Source: Prorocentrum cordatum | Lineage: Eukaryota; Sar; Dinophyceae; Prorocentrales; Prorocentraceae | DNA length: 64,000 nucleotides | Assembly: GCA_963575745.1 (NCBI GenBank) | Contig: CAUYUJ010014761.1 | Location: 98,651 to 162,650 of the forward strand | Direction of reading: 5' to 3' | Shown: in pieces, positions 1 to 11,839 of the stretch | Numbering within the stretch: position 1 is the stretch's first letter | Layout of the letters: every line of letters begins with the position of its first letter | Position numbers and translations under genes: made by a program | The notes under the pieces: model-generated | What the model saw: the letters and a program-made list of their open reading frames with translations, nothing else | What the model was told of the DNA's origin: nothing | The model's database searches: none

Positions 1-1270
1 CCACGCATACTATGCGAACATGCCGATGAGACAGCATGCGCGGCAAAAACTCACGTCGTGTCGACGCGGAGGGTGGTCTATGGTCTATGCCACTTCGTGG
101 ACCGCTCAACCACGGAAAGACCGCGGCGTCCCGATCGTAAGCAGCCTCGAACTTACCCCTATCCCTAAGATGGGCGAGCGAAAAGCGAGGACAATCTTAG
201 GGATGTGCCCTCAGAAACCGAGAGAATCCTTGAGATCGGCATCGAGGAGAGGTGATGCCAAACACAGGGATAGGGATATGTTTCAAACTGGTACGATCGT
301 GCAGACCCTTCGACATCGATCGGTGGCGGGCCACTGGCGGCGTCTGAGCTGGAGCGCCCGCGCTGGGATCACCGCCGCGGGGCCGGCGCTCGCACGAAGC
401 CGCGCCAGACCTGCCGGATCAACGCTCCAGGTGGCACCCGGAGCTCGACTCACGCTGTCCAGGGCGAAGGGTCAACGTTGTCTGATTCGGCGTTTCGACA
501 TTGAGCGGAAGGGGGGGGGAGGGGGGGGGGATGTCTGGCTCTGGACCTCTGCTCAGTGCGACTGTTAGCACCAGTGCGGCCCATGGGGGAGGCTCCACCT
601 GCTCGAAACAGGCGCCCCCCAAATAGCCAAGATCTACTCCATGGCGGGGCGAAGGGGGGGTTGCGAGGGCCCGTGCCGATCGGCAAAACAATGCAGAAAG
701 CAGAAAAAACGATCACATGAAACGATGCAGTGCCACACTTGTCGATAAACCCTTGAGTTGACATGCGGATCAGATGCGTGCGGGTCCCTTCGGAATGGGC
801 TTCGCTCGATGACAGCGTGTGTCGTGAACGTGAACTTCGGACATCTTGCGTTTGACTCAACTGCCCAGGGGGTGTGGAGGAGGGGGATGGGGGATGCTCA
901 TGTGTTTGAGAATACGCCCTCCTGGCAGCAGCGACGGAAATGTGCAACGTCGGGGAATGACCAAAACAAATAACACTGTAGCAGCGGCACGCGGTTTGTG
1001 AGTAACGAAAGCCTTGGACACCGTGATGCCCTCTCGCCAGAGCTTGTGTCCGTTCGAGAGCAAGAAATTGGAGGACTCCCGCGCGTACTGGGCAAAATTC
1101 TGGTGCCTCTTGGTGGCGATGTGGTCAGATGCGTCGTTCTTTACCTCCAGAAGCTGTTATTGTCAATGCGCTGCGGATGGGTCCAGCTTGACGGGCTGGC
1201 CAGGTATGCACCCACGGATATGTACATATAATCCACCAACGATGCTCACACACGGGGTATTCCTACTGCT
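1..1270. other. Unassigned sequence, no gene recognised
   Basis: I see no recognisable protein, RNA gene or long repeat here. Open frames on both strands are short, lack conserved motifs and overlap one another. A G-rich run lies at about 508-531. The last bases (1270-1290) form the left edge of the minisatellite that follows; a similar 'AAGGAATTGGA' phrase recurs at its right edge near 2652. Confidence 0.6.
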
Positions 1271-1274
1271 ATCA

Positions 1275-2705
1275 AGGAATTGGACGGGTTCCCGAAATGT
1301 CGCCGCATCGCCACCAATTGCCGCCTCGTGGCCGCCTCGTTGCCAACCACTTGGGGCGTCCGCCGGAAGTTTCGCCGCGTCGCCGCCTGTGGCCACCTCG
1401 TGGCCGCCCACTTGGGGGGCCTCACGGGGTTTCGCCGCGACGCCGCCCGCAGCCGCCTCATGGCCGCACACGTATTCTTTGGGTCTGCTGGGGATTCGCC
1501 GCGTCGCCGCCAGTGGCCGCCTCGTGGCCGCCCGTGGCCGCCTTTTTGGGGGTCCGCAGAGGTTTCGCAGCGCTGCAGCCCGTGGCCGCCTGGCTTGGCG
1601 CCCACTTGCTGCTTGGGTCCGCCGAGGTTTCGCCGCGTCGCCGCCCGTGGCCGCCTCGTTCCTGCTCACTTGGGGGGCCCACCGATGTTTCGTCGCGGCG
1701 CCGCCACTGGGCGCCTCATCGGGCGTTCACTCATTGGTTGGGTCCACCGATGTTTCGTCGCGTCGCCGCCCGTGGCCACCTCGTGGCCGCTTCGTTGCCG
1801 CCTACTTGGGGGATCCGCCGATGTTTCGCCGCGTCGCCGCCTGTGGCTGCCTCATTGGACGGCCCCTTATTGCTGGGTTCGCCGAGGTTTCACCGCGTCG
1901 CTGCCCGTGGCCGCCTCGTGGCCGCCTCGTTGCCGTCCACTTGGGGTGTCCGCCGAGGTTTCGCTGCGTCGCCGCCTGTGGCCGCCTCGTGGCCGCCTCG
2001 CTGCTGCCCACTCATTGATTGTTGGGTCCGCCGAGGTTTCGCAGCGTCGCCGCACGTGGTCACCTCGTTGCCGTCCACTTGATGCCCGCCGAAGTTTCGC
2101 CGCGTCGCCGCCCGCGGCCGCCTCGTGGCCGCCCACTTGGGGTGTGTCCAAATTTGGTGGGGTCCGCAAAGGTTTCGCCGCGCCGCCGCCCGTGGCCGCA
2201 TCGTTGCCTCCCACTTATTGCTTGGATTCGGCGAGGCTTCGCCGCGTCGCCGCCTCGTGGCCGCCTCGCGGCCGCCTCGTTGCCGTACACTTGGGGGGTC
2301 CGTGTTTCGCAGCGCCGCCGCCTGTTGCCGCCTCGTGGCCGCCCACTTGGGGGGTCCGCCGATGTCGCCGCGTCGCCGCCCGTGGCCGCCTGGTGGCCGC
2401 CTCGTTGCCGCCCACTAGGGGGGGTCCGGCGAGGTTTCGCCGCGACGCCGTCCGTGGCTGTCTCGTGGCCGCCTCGTTGCCGCCCTCTTGGGGGTCCGCC
2501 GAGGTTTTGCTGCGTCGCCGCTCGTGGCCGCTTCTTGGCCGCCTCGTTGCCGTCCACTCGGGGGATCCGCCGAATTTTCGCCGCGTGGCCGCTCGTGGCC
2601 GCTTCATTGCCGCCGACCGTGCTTGCACTTAGTGGTTCTGGCTTCTGTAGCTAAGGAATTGGATGGCTCCACCGAAGTTTCGCCGCGTCCCCGCCCGTGG
2701 CCACA
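1275..2705. repeat. GC-rich minisatellite, unit about 57-77 bp, about 20 units
   Basis: The phrase GGTTTCGCCGCGTCGCCGCC and close variants recur at about 1367, 1424, 1490, 1561, 1624, 1684, 1750, 1821, 1886, 1957, 2034, 2093, 2170, 2234, 2303, 2360, 2433, 2503, 2575 and 2678. Between them lie GTGGCCGCCTCGTGGCCGCC and CCCACTTGGGG blocks. Spacing varies because internal blocks are gained and lost. Unit lengths that are not multiples of three and the absence of TAA/TAG/TGA from the unit leave overlapping long open frames (up to about 450 codons) on both strands; I treat them as artefacts. The flanks carry the same AAGGAATTGGA(C/T)GG phrase. Confidence 0.85.
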
Positions 2706-3940
2706 TTGGTTACGCCACGCACCGTGCACCGCGTAGCTTCCACCACTCAGCTTCCACCACACATTTAGCACATCTACAGTGCAATGAGTTACTGCACGGA
2801 TACAGATGTACGCACGTATCGAGAGACAGAGAGAAGGAGAAAGAGAGAGAGAGAGAGACAGAGCTGGGGGAGGGAGAGCGTGATACAGGCACATGCGTGT
2901 TGTGTTTCTATATATATATATATATAAGAATGTACTAATATACCTGTGTACGTATATAGGTAGCGGGTTACAGTGAGAAGTGCACTGTGTAATCCAAATT
3001 GGGAGGCGAATGGAGACGGGACTGGACACAAGATGAGCAATATTACTACAAACTTATTGAGCAACTGACTGCACAAACGAGTATACCCAGAGCCCAGGCC
3101 GATGCGCGGAGCGCGCGAGAAGAGAATGAGCTGTAGAATTCACAGGAGTAGGAATACGTGAGCATATCGGAAGGAGCTTACATGCAGCCATCGATACGCC
3201 AACACATGCAAGACAAGACTAAGGATAACGCCTGCGGCATAACAATGTATACTACCCATTGAAACATTCAAGAAATGACGATGTATATTTACACGGAAGG
3301 CGATCGACCGCAGTCGAGCCAAATGGCGGCGATCCGTAGTTGAACCGAGGTATCGGATATCCACCGCCGTACTCCCTGGCACGCTGAGGCGTGGTAGAAT
3401 GCCAAATGCTGTCTGGCAGGGCTCCTGCAAGTCTTCTAACTCGCCCCGACACCCTCCTCCCACGCCCACATGCAGGTACCACCACCTCCTCTGAGGCTCC
3501 CTGGGCGATCCCAGCGCCTCCCTGGGGCTGTCCAAAGCCCTGCAGTGTTCCAAAACAGAAAGGCCTGAGAGGGCCACGGATGTCGCCAACACGGCAGAAT
3601 ATTGATCCAATAGTCACATAACAGCCCCTAACAGACGGCCGCCAGCTCCCAAGAGGCCTCCACGAGGCCCCAAGACACTTCCAATATGCGCAGCAGGAGG
3701 CCCTCGAGAAACAACAAAGATCGATTTCCCGGAGCTTGTGTTTCGCTTTGAGGGCACCTGGGTCCCAGTGCCGCCCTGGCCAGCTTGTGGCCGCCCGCCG
3801 CTGCCGTCGCCGCTGGCCTCGGCGCGGCGCCTAACAGGCTACATGCGAACCCTACCCCTACCCCCCACGATCTCTGAGGGGGAAGGGTGGGGTTCACGTC
3901 GTTCGGGAGCTCCCGAGCGACGTGCTGCCGCCGCCCGTCG
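2706..3940. other. Unassigned sequence with GA and TA microsatellites
   Basis: A (GA)n run lies at about 2832-2862 and a (TA)n run at about 2910-2926. The rest shows no conserved protein, RNA gene or clear repeat. A CCCTA-like stretch at 3847-3862 is too short and irregular to be telomeric. Confidence 0.55.
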
Positions 3941-3944
3941 CCGC

Positions 3945-4195
3945 GCTGCTGTGCGTTACAATCGCACTGCATTGTGTTGCAATCGCAGCGCGTTGCATGT
4001 CGTCGCCATCGCGCTGCAATCGCATTTCTTGGCATTGTAATTCCATTGCGTTGTATTGATTTGCAGGGACTGCGTTGCCTTGAGCATGGCTTTGCGTCGC
4101 AGCGCGGTGCATTGCATGGCTTTGTTTTCGAGTGCCTTGCTTTGCGTTGCATGGTTTTGCTTTGCGTTGATTCTCCTTTCTACAAAGACAATGCA
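3945..4195. repeat. Degenerate TTGCATTGC-type short-period satellite
   Basis: Imperfect tandem words of about 10 bp built on TTGC(A/G)TTGCG, such as GCATTGTGTTGC, CGCGTTGCATG and GCTTTGCGTTGC, cover the interval. The reverse-complement type (GCCAAGCAATG) recurs at 50880-51020, so this is a dispersed low-complexity class and not a gene. Confidence 0.6.
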
Positions 4196-4394
4196 CTCTA
4201 CCCCCCCCCCGGCGTTATCCGCCCCCCTTTCGAGTATGTCAGTCCTATATGGTTCTGACCACATGTCCATCCTAAACATGAATTTGCACTATCCCGGAGG
4301 GGCCGGGATCGGTCCCCTGAGGTTCCCTTGTAGAAAAAACGATACGCGGGGACAGTTTTGTTCTAACCTAAGACTTTTTCGCGAACCCCTTGCA

Positions 4395-4840
4395 ACAAAT
4401 TGGACGACATGCGCACGCGCGCGTCGTCGCGCGCGCATGCCGAAATCCTTCAAAAACCTTCGGTGCCGGACACATACAAAAAACACAGGTTTTCGCAACA
4501 CTGATTTGCAAAACAAGCTTCCGCGCGAGCTCTTGCGCAATCTTAAGACAACCATAGCTTCTTCAAGATTTTCACAAAATGCTATCAAACGGGCTTCGCG
4601 CGCGCGCATGTCGAAATCTGTCGAACGCCCTTGCGCGTGTGCCGTCGCGAGAATCCTCTGCAAAAAAACGGGACGAAATGCAAACGCGCGCGTCGTCGCG
4701 CGCGTATGCCGGAAACCTTCAAACCCATCGGTTTCGGGAGGATCTCAAAATCGTGTGTCCAAAAACCTACAAGACACAAGGTTTCGCAACACGGATTTTC
4801 AACAAAAGCGTGCACGCGCGCTCTTGCGTCGTCGTCGTCG
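4395..4840. repeat. Diverged tandem duplication of a CGCG-rich unit (about 270 bp)
   Basis: The block starting near 4400 (GACGACATGCG, then an alternating CG run, then ATGCCGAAATCCTTCAAA, later GGTTTTCGCAACAC) is repeated from about 4672 with the same order of landmarks, ending in GGTTTCGCAACACGGATTT near 4785. A third partial CG-run copy lies near 4600. No protein is recognised. Confidence 0.6.
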
Positions 4841-5040
4841 TCGCCGTCCTCCCTCCTCCCTCGTCGTCGCCGTCGTCGTCGCCTACGTCGTCCTCTGTCT
4901 TTCTTCGTGTTCGTCGTCGTCGTCCTCTTTGGCGTCATGTGCATTTCCGTCGTCGTTGTCGCCGTGGTCGTCCTTCCTGCTCCTCCGTCGTCGTCGTCGT
5001 CCGTCGTCGGCGTCTCGTCGTCGTCCGTCCTATTTCGTCG

Positions 5041-5084
<44 letters not shown>

Positions 5085-5362
5085 GTCGTCGTTTTCCCTC
5101 CTCCCTCGTCGTTGTCGTCGTCGGCGTCGCCGTCCTTCCTCCTTCGTCGTCGTTCGCGTCGTCGCCGTCCTCCCTCCTCCCTTGTCGTTGTCGTCGTTGT
5201 CGCCGTCGTCGTCCTTCCTCCTCCCTCGTCGTCGTCTTCGTTGGCGACGTCGTCGTCGTCTTCGTCGTCGTCGTCGGCGTCGTTGTCGTCGTCGTCGTCG
5301 AAGTCGTCGGAGACGTCGTCGGTGTGATCGTAGTCGTTGTCGTCGGTGTCGTCGTAGTCAGT
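4816..5362. repeat. Long imperfect (GTC)n tract
   Basis: About 545 bp of CGTCGTCGT with CCTCC interruptions. It leaves all three frames open on both strands and creates poly-Ser, poly-Val, poly-Arg and poly-Asp/Thr frames with no biological meaning. The same motif recurs at 37286-37335 and 46320-46373. Confidence 0.9.
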
Positions 5363-5639
5363 CTTAAGAGGTTTTGCAAAGCAAGTTGCGGGTGGGTGGG
5401 TGGGATGTTTGCAAGAGCGTGGGATGTGCCAAAGCATGGGTCAACATCACTTTCCACCACATAGGTTGCGCCACATGGATGGCGCCTCTTCCATTGCACG
5501 ATATTGATTGCACCACCCAATTTGAGACGCATGAATTGCAAGATATCGCAATGCGGGATCCACGCTGACTAGCATGTCATTGAGATTTCAATGTTTTTCG
5601 CTTGCCACGCTCTTCGGTCAAAACAGCGCAACTGCGGCC

Positions 5640-5870
5640 TTCCAAAACTGCAGACAAAGCTCACCGAGAGCCCCAAGACGGCCCAGGACGGACCCCAAGG
5701 AACCCCGAGCGGGCCCAAGAGGACCCTTGGAGGGACCCCGTGCGGCCCGGGACCCAAGACGGCCCAAGAGGGCTCAAGCCGGCTCAGGAGCCCCAGAGCG
5801 CTCCACGGCTGCCCTACAGGAGCTGAAACAGCCCCGGGACGGAACGAATAAGCCCCATGAGGGTACCCCC
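5640..5870. repeat. Degenerate CCCAAGACGGCC satellite, block 1
   Basis: Imperfect words of roughly 10-16 bp (CCCAAGACGGCCC, CCCAAGAGGGCC, CCCGAGCGGGCCC) repeat across the interval. The same degenerate satellite appears at 6355-7040, 9180-9765, 15470-15810 and 16260-16620. The orientation (AAGACGGCCC on the plus strand) is the same in all five blocks. Confidence 0.65.
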
Positions 5871-6354
5871 CCGAAGTGAACACGACAAGCGCCACACGTG
5901 ACGCCCGTGCGGGCGGTGCTCGAAGGGTCGGCCCAAAGAGTGCTTCGCTGGCACGGTGGCGGAGTCGCCGCAGGCACCTGGATACAATGTAAAGACGAAG
6001 GACACAAGGCTTCAAAACCATGTGCCAAGACTGCTCAAGACAATGACACAGATGTGGACGTGCACGCTGACCCAACCTGCGCGGTAGCGATGGATCGCTG
6101 GAGGCGAGCGCCACTCAGATCTCACCGTGCCCCGAGGCACGAAGTGCTTAGAGTCCTCTGGTGGAGGGTGAAAAAGAGGTGGGCGTGCTGGGCCGTAGCC
6201 CGTGGCTTTTCCTCTGTCGGCGTGCCAGTGGCACGTAGCCCGTAATTTAATTAATGCGAAGACCGGCGGCGGCTGCCGCCAGCGATGCTCTCTCAAGGAG
6301 CCCACAACCAAGAGTTCCATGCGCTCCTGAAACTTGTAGCGTGTTCTCGCTGGA
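5871..6354. other. Unassigned sequence
   Basis: I see no conserved protein, RNA gene or obvious repeat. It separates two blocks of the CCCAAGACGGCC satellite. Confidence 0.5.
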
Positions 6355-7040
6355 CTTCTTTGGAGGCACATGGGGCCTCCCAAACGGGCCAGGAGGGCCC
6401 CAAGGGCCCAAGGGGCCTTCAAGACGGTCCAGGAGGGCTCCGAGTCGTCCAACGAGCCCGCCAAGGGCCAAGGCGCCCAAGATGGCCTTTCAAACGGCCC
6501 GCGCCCCAAGAGGGCCCGAAAAAGGCCCCCCCAAGGGGTCCGAATCATTTACGTTTTTTTTTGCGCGAACGTTTAAAACCCTCGCCTTTTCGGGTTGCCG
6601 ACGCTCCAAGACGGCCCCAGAAGCCACAAGGATCGCCCCAGGACGGCCCCGAAGAGGGCCCCCCATACGGCCCACGAGGAACCCAAGACGGCACAAGAGG
6701 GCGCCAAGACGGCCCCGAGAGGGCCCCAGGAGCGTGAACTCGACTGACCGTTCGCGCCCTCCGCCCCAAAATGACACTCGAGACCGCCAGCAGGCCCAAA
6801 GACGGAACAATAGGGCGCCAAGACGGCCCCAAGAGGGTGAACTCGACTGACCGTTCGCGCCCTCCGCCCAAAGATGACACTCGAGACCGCCAGCAAGCCC
6901 CAAGGGCCCCCCGGAAGCCGCAGGAGCCCCTCAGGAGGCAAATTCAAACCTCGAGAGACCCCCAAAAGGCCCCCGGCAGGCCCGAGGACACCCTGAAACC
7001 CGCCCCCAGGAGGCCTCCCAAGATATCCCCACAAGCATCC
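6355..7040. repeat. Degenerate CCCAAGACGGCC satellite, block 2
   Basis: Same words as block 1. It contains a clearer internal tandem repeat: the phrase GTGAACTCGACTGACCGTTC followed by GCGCCCTCCGCCC occurs near 6732 and again near 6837, about 105 bp apart. Confidence 0.65.
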
Positions 7041-7985
7041 AAGAGGCCTCTGACCTATAATCCATGCACGGTGGCGGGGTCGGCAGAAGGCCGCTAGATA
7101 TAGCCTTTCTCATGTAACACGTCCCTACGCATCTGCCAGGTCCACGCGTGCGAACCTACACACGCGTGCTGAATCATGCGAGCGATCGCGCGACGCGCGC
7201 AGACGTGCATGTTGGCCCTTGTTTGCGCTGCGGGCTCGCTCGAGACTGGAGCTCATCATGTCGCTCTGGGGCTGCCAGCGCATATCCCCTGCTCAGCATC
7301 GTCAGACCTATCCCCATCCCCGCAGCGAAAGCCCTTGCCCCGCTGTTCAACCCGCCATCTCCGTCGGGTTTCGCGGCATCCATCACCGCCTCCAGGGGGC
7401 AGGCTGCTGCCGCCGAGCAGCCCTGGTCCACTGAGCATGGGGCCAGGCCCGACGATGCTGGCCTCTGCCGCAAAGCGGCCTCGGGCTGACATGACTGCGC
7501 ATGCGCTGGCCCATCGGGGAGGTGGGGGCGATGCGCTTATAACCGTGCCGCGCCCCCCCCTCCAAACGGGGCGTGGCAGGACGCTGTGCCTGCAAGCGTG
7601 CTGGGGTGAGAGTAAGTGGAGCATACAGCGCATCTCTGGGTCTGGAGAGATCCTCAGGCAGCCAGGGAAGTCCGCAAGGCACCCCACGGCACGCAATCCT
7701 ATGGCACAAGCGGCCAACCGCTTGGTGTGCCAACGCAGGGGGGAGAACCTCAGAGCCCATTCGGCCCCAGACCTTGGTGGGCGGTTGCTTCTTGCACGTC
7801 CGAAGGCACGAAAGCGGACCACCCCCCAGGAAGCCCAACAAGCGGGATCGGGTGCGCCCAATACGGGGGGGCGCCAGGAAGACGGGGGCCAGCGCATCAT
7901 GGCCCGAGGCGCGTGCGCGGACGAGGGGGGCCCACGGGGTGTATGGAAATGATAAGAGGACGAAACCGACATGGCGAAGGCACGT
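7041..7985. other. Unassigned GC-rich sequence
   Basis: Several overlapping open frames of 100-260 codons exist on both strands, but none shows a conserved domain, and composition (Arg, Pro, Ala and Gly dominated) matches chance GC-rich frames. I do not call a gene. Confidence 0.45.
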
Positions 7986-7989
7986 ACTA

Positions 7990-8460
7990 GTATTGACGAT
8001 GCTCCTGATTATTCCGACTACTATTTATAGTAACCGTACGAATGCGAATAGCAACACGAATATGCATACATTGCGATTGTTACTACGAATGATGATACTC
8101 ACACTACTAGTAATAAGGAAATAAGAATGATAATGCGAATGATAGTAATGCTAAAAGCAAATGTAAACACAAACAATCATGACGCTGATACTGATGGCAC
8201 GACTAGCACTTGCAACATTTACACGGTTAGCAAAAGCAGCAGTAGCACGACACATACATATACCATTGCGGATATGGATTCGAATGCCCAGGAGAAAACG
8301 ACGACGCAGCACAACAAGTATGCGGAGGAGGAGATGACACATACCCATAATAAGAACAAGCATACCACGAACAACACTGCGAAGGAAAATCGCACCCGTC
8401 GCAGTAACAATGATAAGAGGAATCCGGCGCCCCTGTCAGCATGTCCAGAAGGCTTTTCTG
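7990..8460. repeat. AT-richer low-complexity stretch
   Basis: Imperfect short words (AATGCGAAT, CTACTAGTAATA, AACAATGATAAGAGG, ACACATAC) follow each other. Base composition differs sharply from the GC-rich neighbours. No gene is recognised. Confidence 0.45.
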
Positions 8461-9115
8461 TTTGAGTCGTCGTCGTCGTCGCCGTCGTCCCCCCCTCCCC
8501 ATTGACGCTTTTCATGTTGAGTCGTCGTCGTCCTCGTCGCTTCCACCCCTTTTCCTGGGCACTCCTCCTCGAGCGCTCCGGCCAGAAGACAGCCGAGCAA
8601 CGTCGTAATCGAGTCCGAGGGGAAGCCCGTTCCCATTGATACCTCCCCGGCGGGGGGTGCGGGGGGCGGGGGGGGGTGGGGAGGTCCCGGGGGGCTGTGG
8701 CCCTCGCCCGGGAAGGCGCACCCCTCCCTGGGAGAAGCGCTCCCCTTCGCCTGACCGCCTCGCACCTCACCCTGTTGCCTACCGAGAATGGATGGTGAAA
8801 GGTGGGGGTTCGGATGCGGGTCTGTGTCCGGGTTCGGTTTTCAATACAACGCGACTAAAATCCGCCGACCCTGTCGGCGTGTGTGAGGGGCTTGTCCGTT
8901 CAAGTCGTCATCTCCGTCATTCGTTGGTCGTCGTCTCTGTCGCCCCCGTTCCCTGCCTCCCCCCTTTCCCTGGGCTCGTCGAAGCTCCCCCCTTTCCCGG
9001 GGACCTCAGCGCGCCAACCAAAGCGAAAATAAGCAACGCCGTAATTGAGTCGAAGGGAAGCCCCTTCCCTTCGATCCCTCCCCCGCCGAGGGGGGGGGGG
9101 GCGTAGGCGGGGGGG
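8460..9115. repeat. Diverged tandem duplication, unit about 430 bp
   Basis: The succession GTCGTC run, CCCTTTTCCTGGGC, CAACG(T/C)CGTAAT(C/T)GAGTC, then a G-run occurs at 8464-8690 and again at 8900-9115. The intervening 8700-8895 has no recognised content. The conserved landmark GCAACGCCGTAATTGAGTCG lies near 9034, its partner GCAACGTCGTAATCGAGTCC near 8597. Confidence 0.6.
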
Positions 9116-9179
9116 TCCAGGGGGGGGGGGGCGTCAGACGCCCCTGGGGGGGGGGTCAGATACGGCGCCCCCCCGGGAG

Positions 9180-9765
9180 TCCCGGAGCCCCAAAAAGCCC
9201 CAAGACGGGCCAAGAGTGCTCCAAGAGGCCCCAGAGACAGTCCAAGAGAACCCCGAATCGCCGAACGATTTGTCCAAGACGCCTTGACGGCCTCCAGACG
9301 GCCCAAGAGGCCTGCAAAGCGCCCCTAAGAGGCCTCCAGGAGCTTTCTCACGAGAGCCCCAAGAGGCAACATTCATGGATTTCCGAAGCGTTTTTGACAG
9401 ATTTTGGCGTTCTTGCCTCTTCCGCTTCCCGACGCGTCAAGACGGCCCAAGCGGCCCCCAAGATCGCCCCGAGACGGCCCAAGAGGCCCCCAAGAGGGTC
9501 CCCTAGCGGCCGAAGAGGGCCCCAAGACGGCCCAAGACGCCTCCAAGAAGGCCCACGAGGCCCCCAAGACGGCTCCAGGAGAGTGCCCACACGGAGGACC
9601 CGACGGCCGAAGAAGCCCCAAGAGGCCCCAAGAGGCTCCCAGGGGCCCCCCCCCAAATTGCCCATGAGACCTCCAAGAGCGCCTCGAGACGGCGCAAGCG
9701 GAGCCCTGGACGGCCCAAGACGGCCTCAGGAGAGCCACAGGCTGTCCCAAGAAAGCCTCTGGTCT
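9180..9765. repeat. Degenerate CCCAAGACGGCC satellite, block 3
   Basis: Same degenerate words as at 5640 and 6355. It runs directly into a TCC tract at 9766, the same order (satellite, then TCC tract) seen at 15470-15990 and 16260-16800. Confidence 0.65.
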
Positions 9766-9820
9766 CCTCCTCTTCCTCCTCCTCCTCCTCCTCCTCCTCC
9801 TCCTCCTCCTCCTCCTCCTC

Positions 9821-9851
<31 letters not shown>

Positions 9852-9960
9852 TCTGCTCCCCCTCCTCCTGCTCTCCTCTGCCTACTTCTCCTGCTCTTGC
9901 TTCTCCTCCACATCCTTCTCCCCTCTCCTCCTCTTCCTCCTCTCTCATCCACCTCCTCCA
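9766..9960. repeat. (TCC)n tract, then imperfect pyrimidine run
   Basis: An uninterrupted TCC run of about 75 bp is followed by imperfect CCTCCTGCTCTCC-type pyrimidine sequence. It opens poly-Pro and poly-Ser frames on the plus strand and poly-Glu/Arg frames on the minus strand that should not be annotated as genes. Confidence 0.9.
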
Positions 9961-10019
9961 CCCTGCCCCCCCTCTCGTTTTCGTCTTCGTCGCTCTCAGG
10001 GTCTGCGGCAACGGCCGTA

Positions 10020-10420
10020 AGGCCTTCGCAATACAATACAACCGAAATACCATATGAATGCCATAGAGACACAATAAAGATACCGTAGGACCGCATTACA
10101 CTTGGAATACAATACGCACGCAATGGGAATCCACTAAGCATGTCCTGTAGGAATTCAGCAGGAATGCGCTACAATATGATTACAAGAGGAATGAATCAAC
10201 AATGCAATCATAACACGCAATATGAATAAAGTTCAATTCTGATACACTGAGTTAGAACACAAGAAGGGACAATTTCGGATCTTAATACAATAGGACTACA
10301 AGAGGAACGCAGTGGGAATATACTTGGAGAACAATACAATCGGAATACAATCGGAATACAACATGACTACACTCGGGTCACTATCGGAATCCAATACACA
10401 CGGGGTTGACGTAATACAGC
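10020..10420. repeat. Degenerate GGAATACAATA satellite
   Basis: Words such as AATACAATACAACC, GGAATACAATACG and CGGAATACAATCGGAATACA recur every 10-15 bp. This AT-rich degenerate repeat has no coding content. Confidence 0.6.
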
Positions 10421-10599
10421 CGCTGCGCAAGCAATATACACGAAGCGTGCACGGAAGTGACGTGCAATTTTGAGGTGACACGAACGTGACTCTGTCTGCA
10501 TCGAACTGGTCTGAGAAATAATGCTGCCGTTCTGGTTGACCATGTCCCGGTCGGAAACACGTCGCTACACTTCGGGCCGTAGCATAAAGGTTCTCTGCC

Positions 10600-11450
10600 T
10601 GAGGATTGCCGAGGAACCCCGAGAGTGCCCGAAGAATACCGAGGATTCCAGGAGAGTCCTGAGGATCCCAAAGGCTCCCCAAGATCCCTGATCCTCAGGA
10701 TCCCCGAGAAATCATGAGAATTCCTGGGGAACCTTGAGGATTCCTATGCATTCCAGGTGATTCCTGAGGCCCCCCGAAGATTCCAAGCGATTCTTGAGGA
10801 TTGCAAAATAATCTGGAGGAGTCCCGAGTTCCCGAGAATTCCTGAAAATCTCCCCGAGAAGTCCAACAGGATCCATGAAGATCACCGAGGGTTCCCGAGG
10901 ATTCCTGAAGATTCCAAGAGACGCCAAAAGATTCCTGGAGGATTCCGGAACATGCCCGTGGATTCCCAAAGATTCCTGAAGGTCCCCGAGGTTTCCTGAA
11001 GATCCCAATCGATTCCTTCGGATCCTCCCGAGGATTCCTGGGGATCCCCGAGGATCCCCGAGGATTCCTAAGAAGCCCCGAGGATCCCCGAGGATTTCAG
11101 ACAATTTTCAAATATTCTGGAGTATCCCAAAAGATGCTTGAGGATCCCCGCGGATTCTAACCTACAGATTCCGAAATATTCCCGGATGTCCCCCAGGAGT
11201 CCTGAAGAATCACGAGGGCCCCCGATGATTCTTCAAGCTTCCCCAATAATCCACATGATCCCTGCGCATACCTGAAGATGCCCAAGGGTTCCCGGCAATG
11301 TCGGATTTAGAACCCCTGGGGGATCCAACGGATTCCTGTTCATTCCAAAGAATTCCTGGGGACTCCAGAGAAGTCCTTAAAACGGATTCCTATAGATCCC
11401 GGAGAATCAGTGAGACATTCTGCGAATTCCTGGGGGATCCCTAAGGGCGT
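10600..11450. repeat. Degenerate GAGGATTCCCC satellite
   Basis: About 850 bp of imperfect words near ATTCC(C/T)GAGG and GATCCCCGAGG, roughly 10-12 bp each. Like the CCCAAGACGGCC satellite it is degenerate, not a clean tandem array. Confidence 0.65.
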
Positions 11451-11651
11451 AGGCTTTCTCAATGAAAAGCGGGGCGGGATAGGAATGCAACAAGGTAGGA
11501 ATTCAATCGGAGTTCAATTGGACTTCAATCGAAATCTAATAGACACGAAGAGGACGTGCGACCAAGCGGGGTGGCCCTCGTGCCGCGAGCGCTCGTGCCG
11601 TGTGCGCTCCCTCTCGGAGCATGAGTGCCATGAAGCACGCGCGCCCCCCCA

Positions 11652-11826
11652 GGGGGGCTTCGAGCAGATTTGGTCGGAAGATCGCGCCGCATCGCCAATG
11701 CAGTGCCGATGCATCGGCGACGTCGGCGTGGAGAAAATCGGGCTCCACATCGAGCCGCATCGCCGATGCGTCGGCGATGCGGTGCGATCTTCCGGCCCCA
11801 TCTACTCGGACCCCACCAGGGAGGCC
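11652..11826. mobile_element. Foldback element family FB1, copy 1
   Basis: One arm reads GGTCGGAAGATCGCGCCGCA; the other, on the opposite strand, reads GGCCGGAAGATCGCACCGCA. The right end is GGGAGGCC as in the other copies at 23880-24090 and 45106-45310. The centre is rich in CGATGCATCGGCGACGTCGG and contains AGAAAATCGGGCTCCACATC, shared by the copies. No coding capacity; a MITE-like non-autonomous element is the most economical reading. The left terminus is eroded. Confidence 0.65.
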
Positions 11827-11839
11827 TAAGACAATTTGC

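Noticed and set aside
1275-2705. Repeat protein gene
   Set aside because: Unit lengths are not multiples of three, so no frame is kept across units.
3847-3862. Telomere-like CCCTA repeat
   Set aside because: Only a few irregular units (ACCCTACCCCTACCCC) with ordinary sequence on both sides.
4056-5541. Open frames across 4.05-5.5 kb on both strands
   Set aside because: They follow the GTC tract in different registers; no domain.
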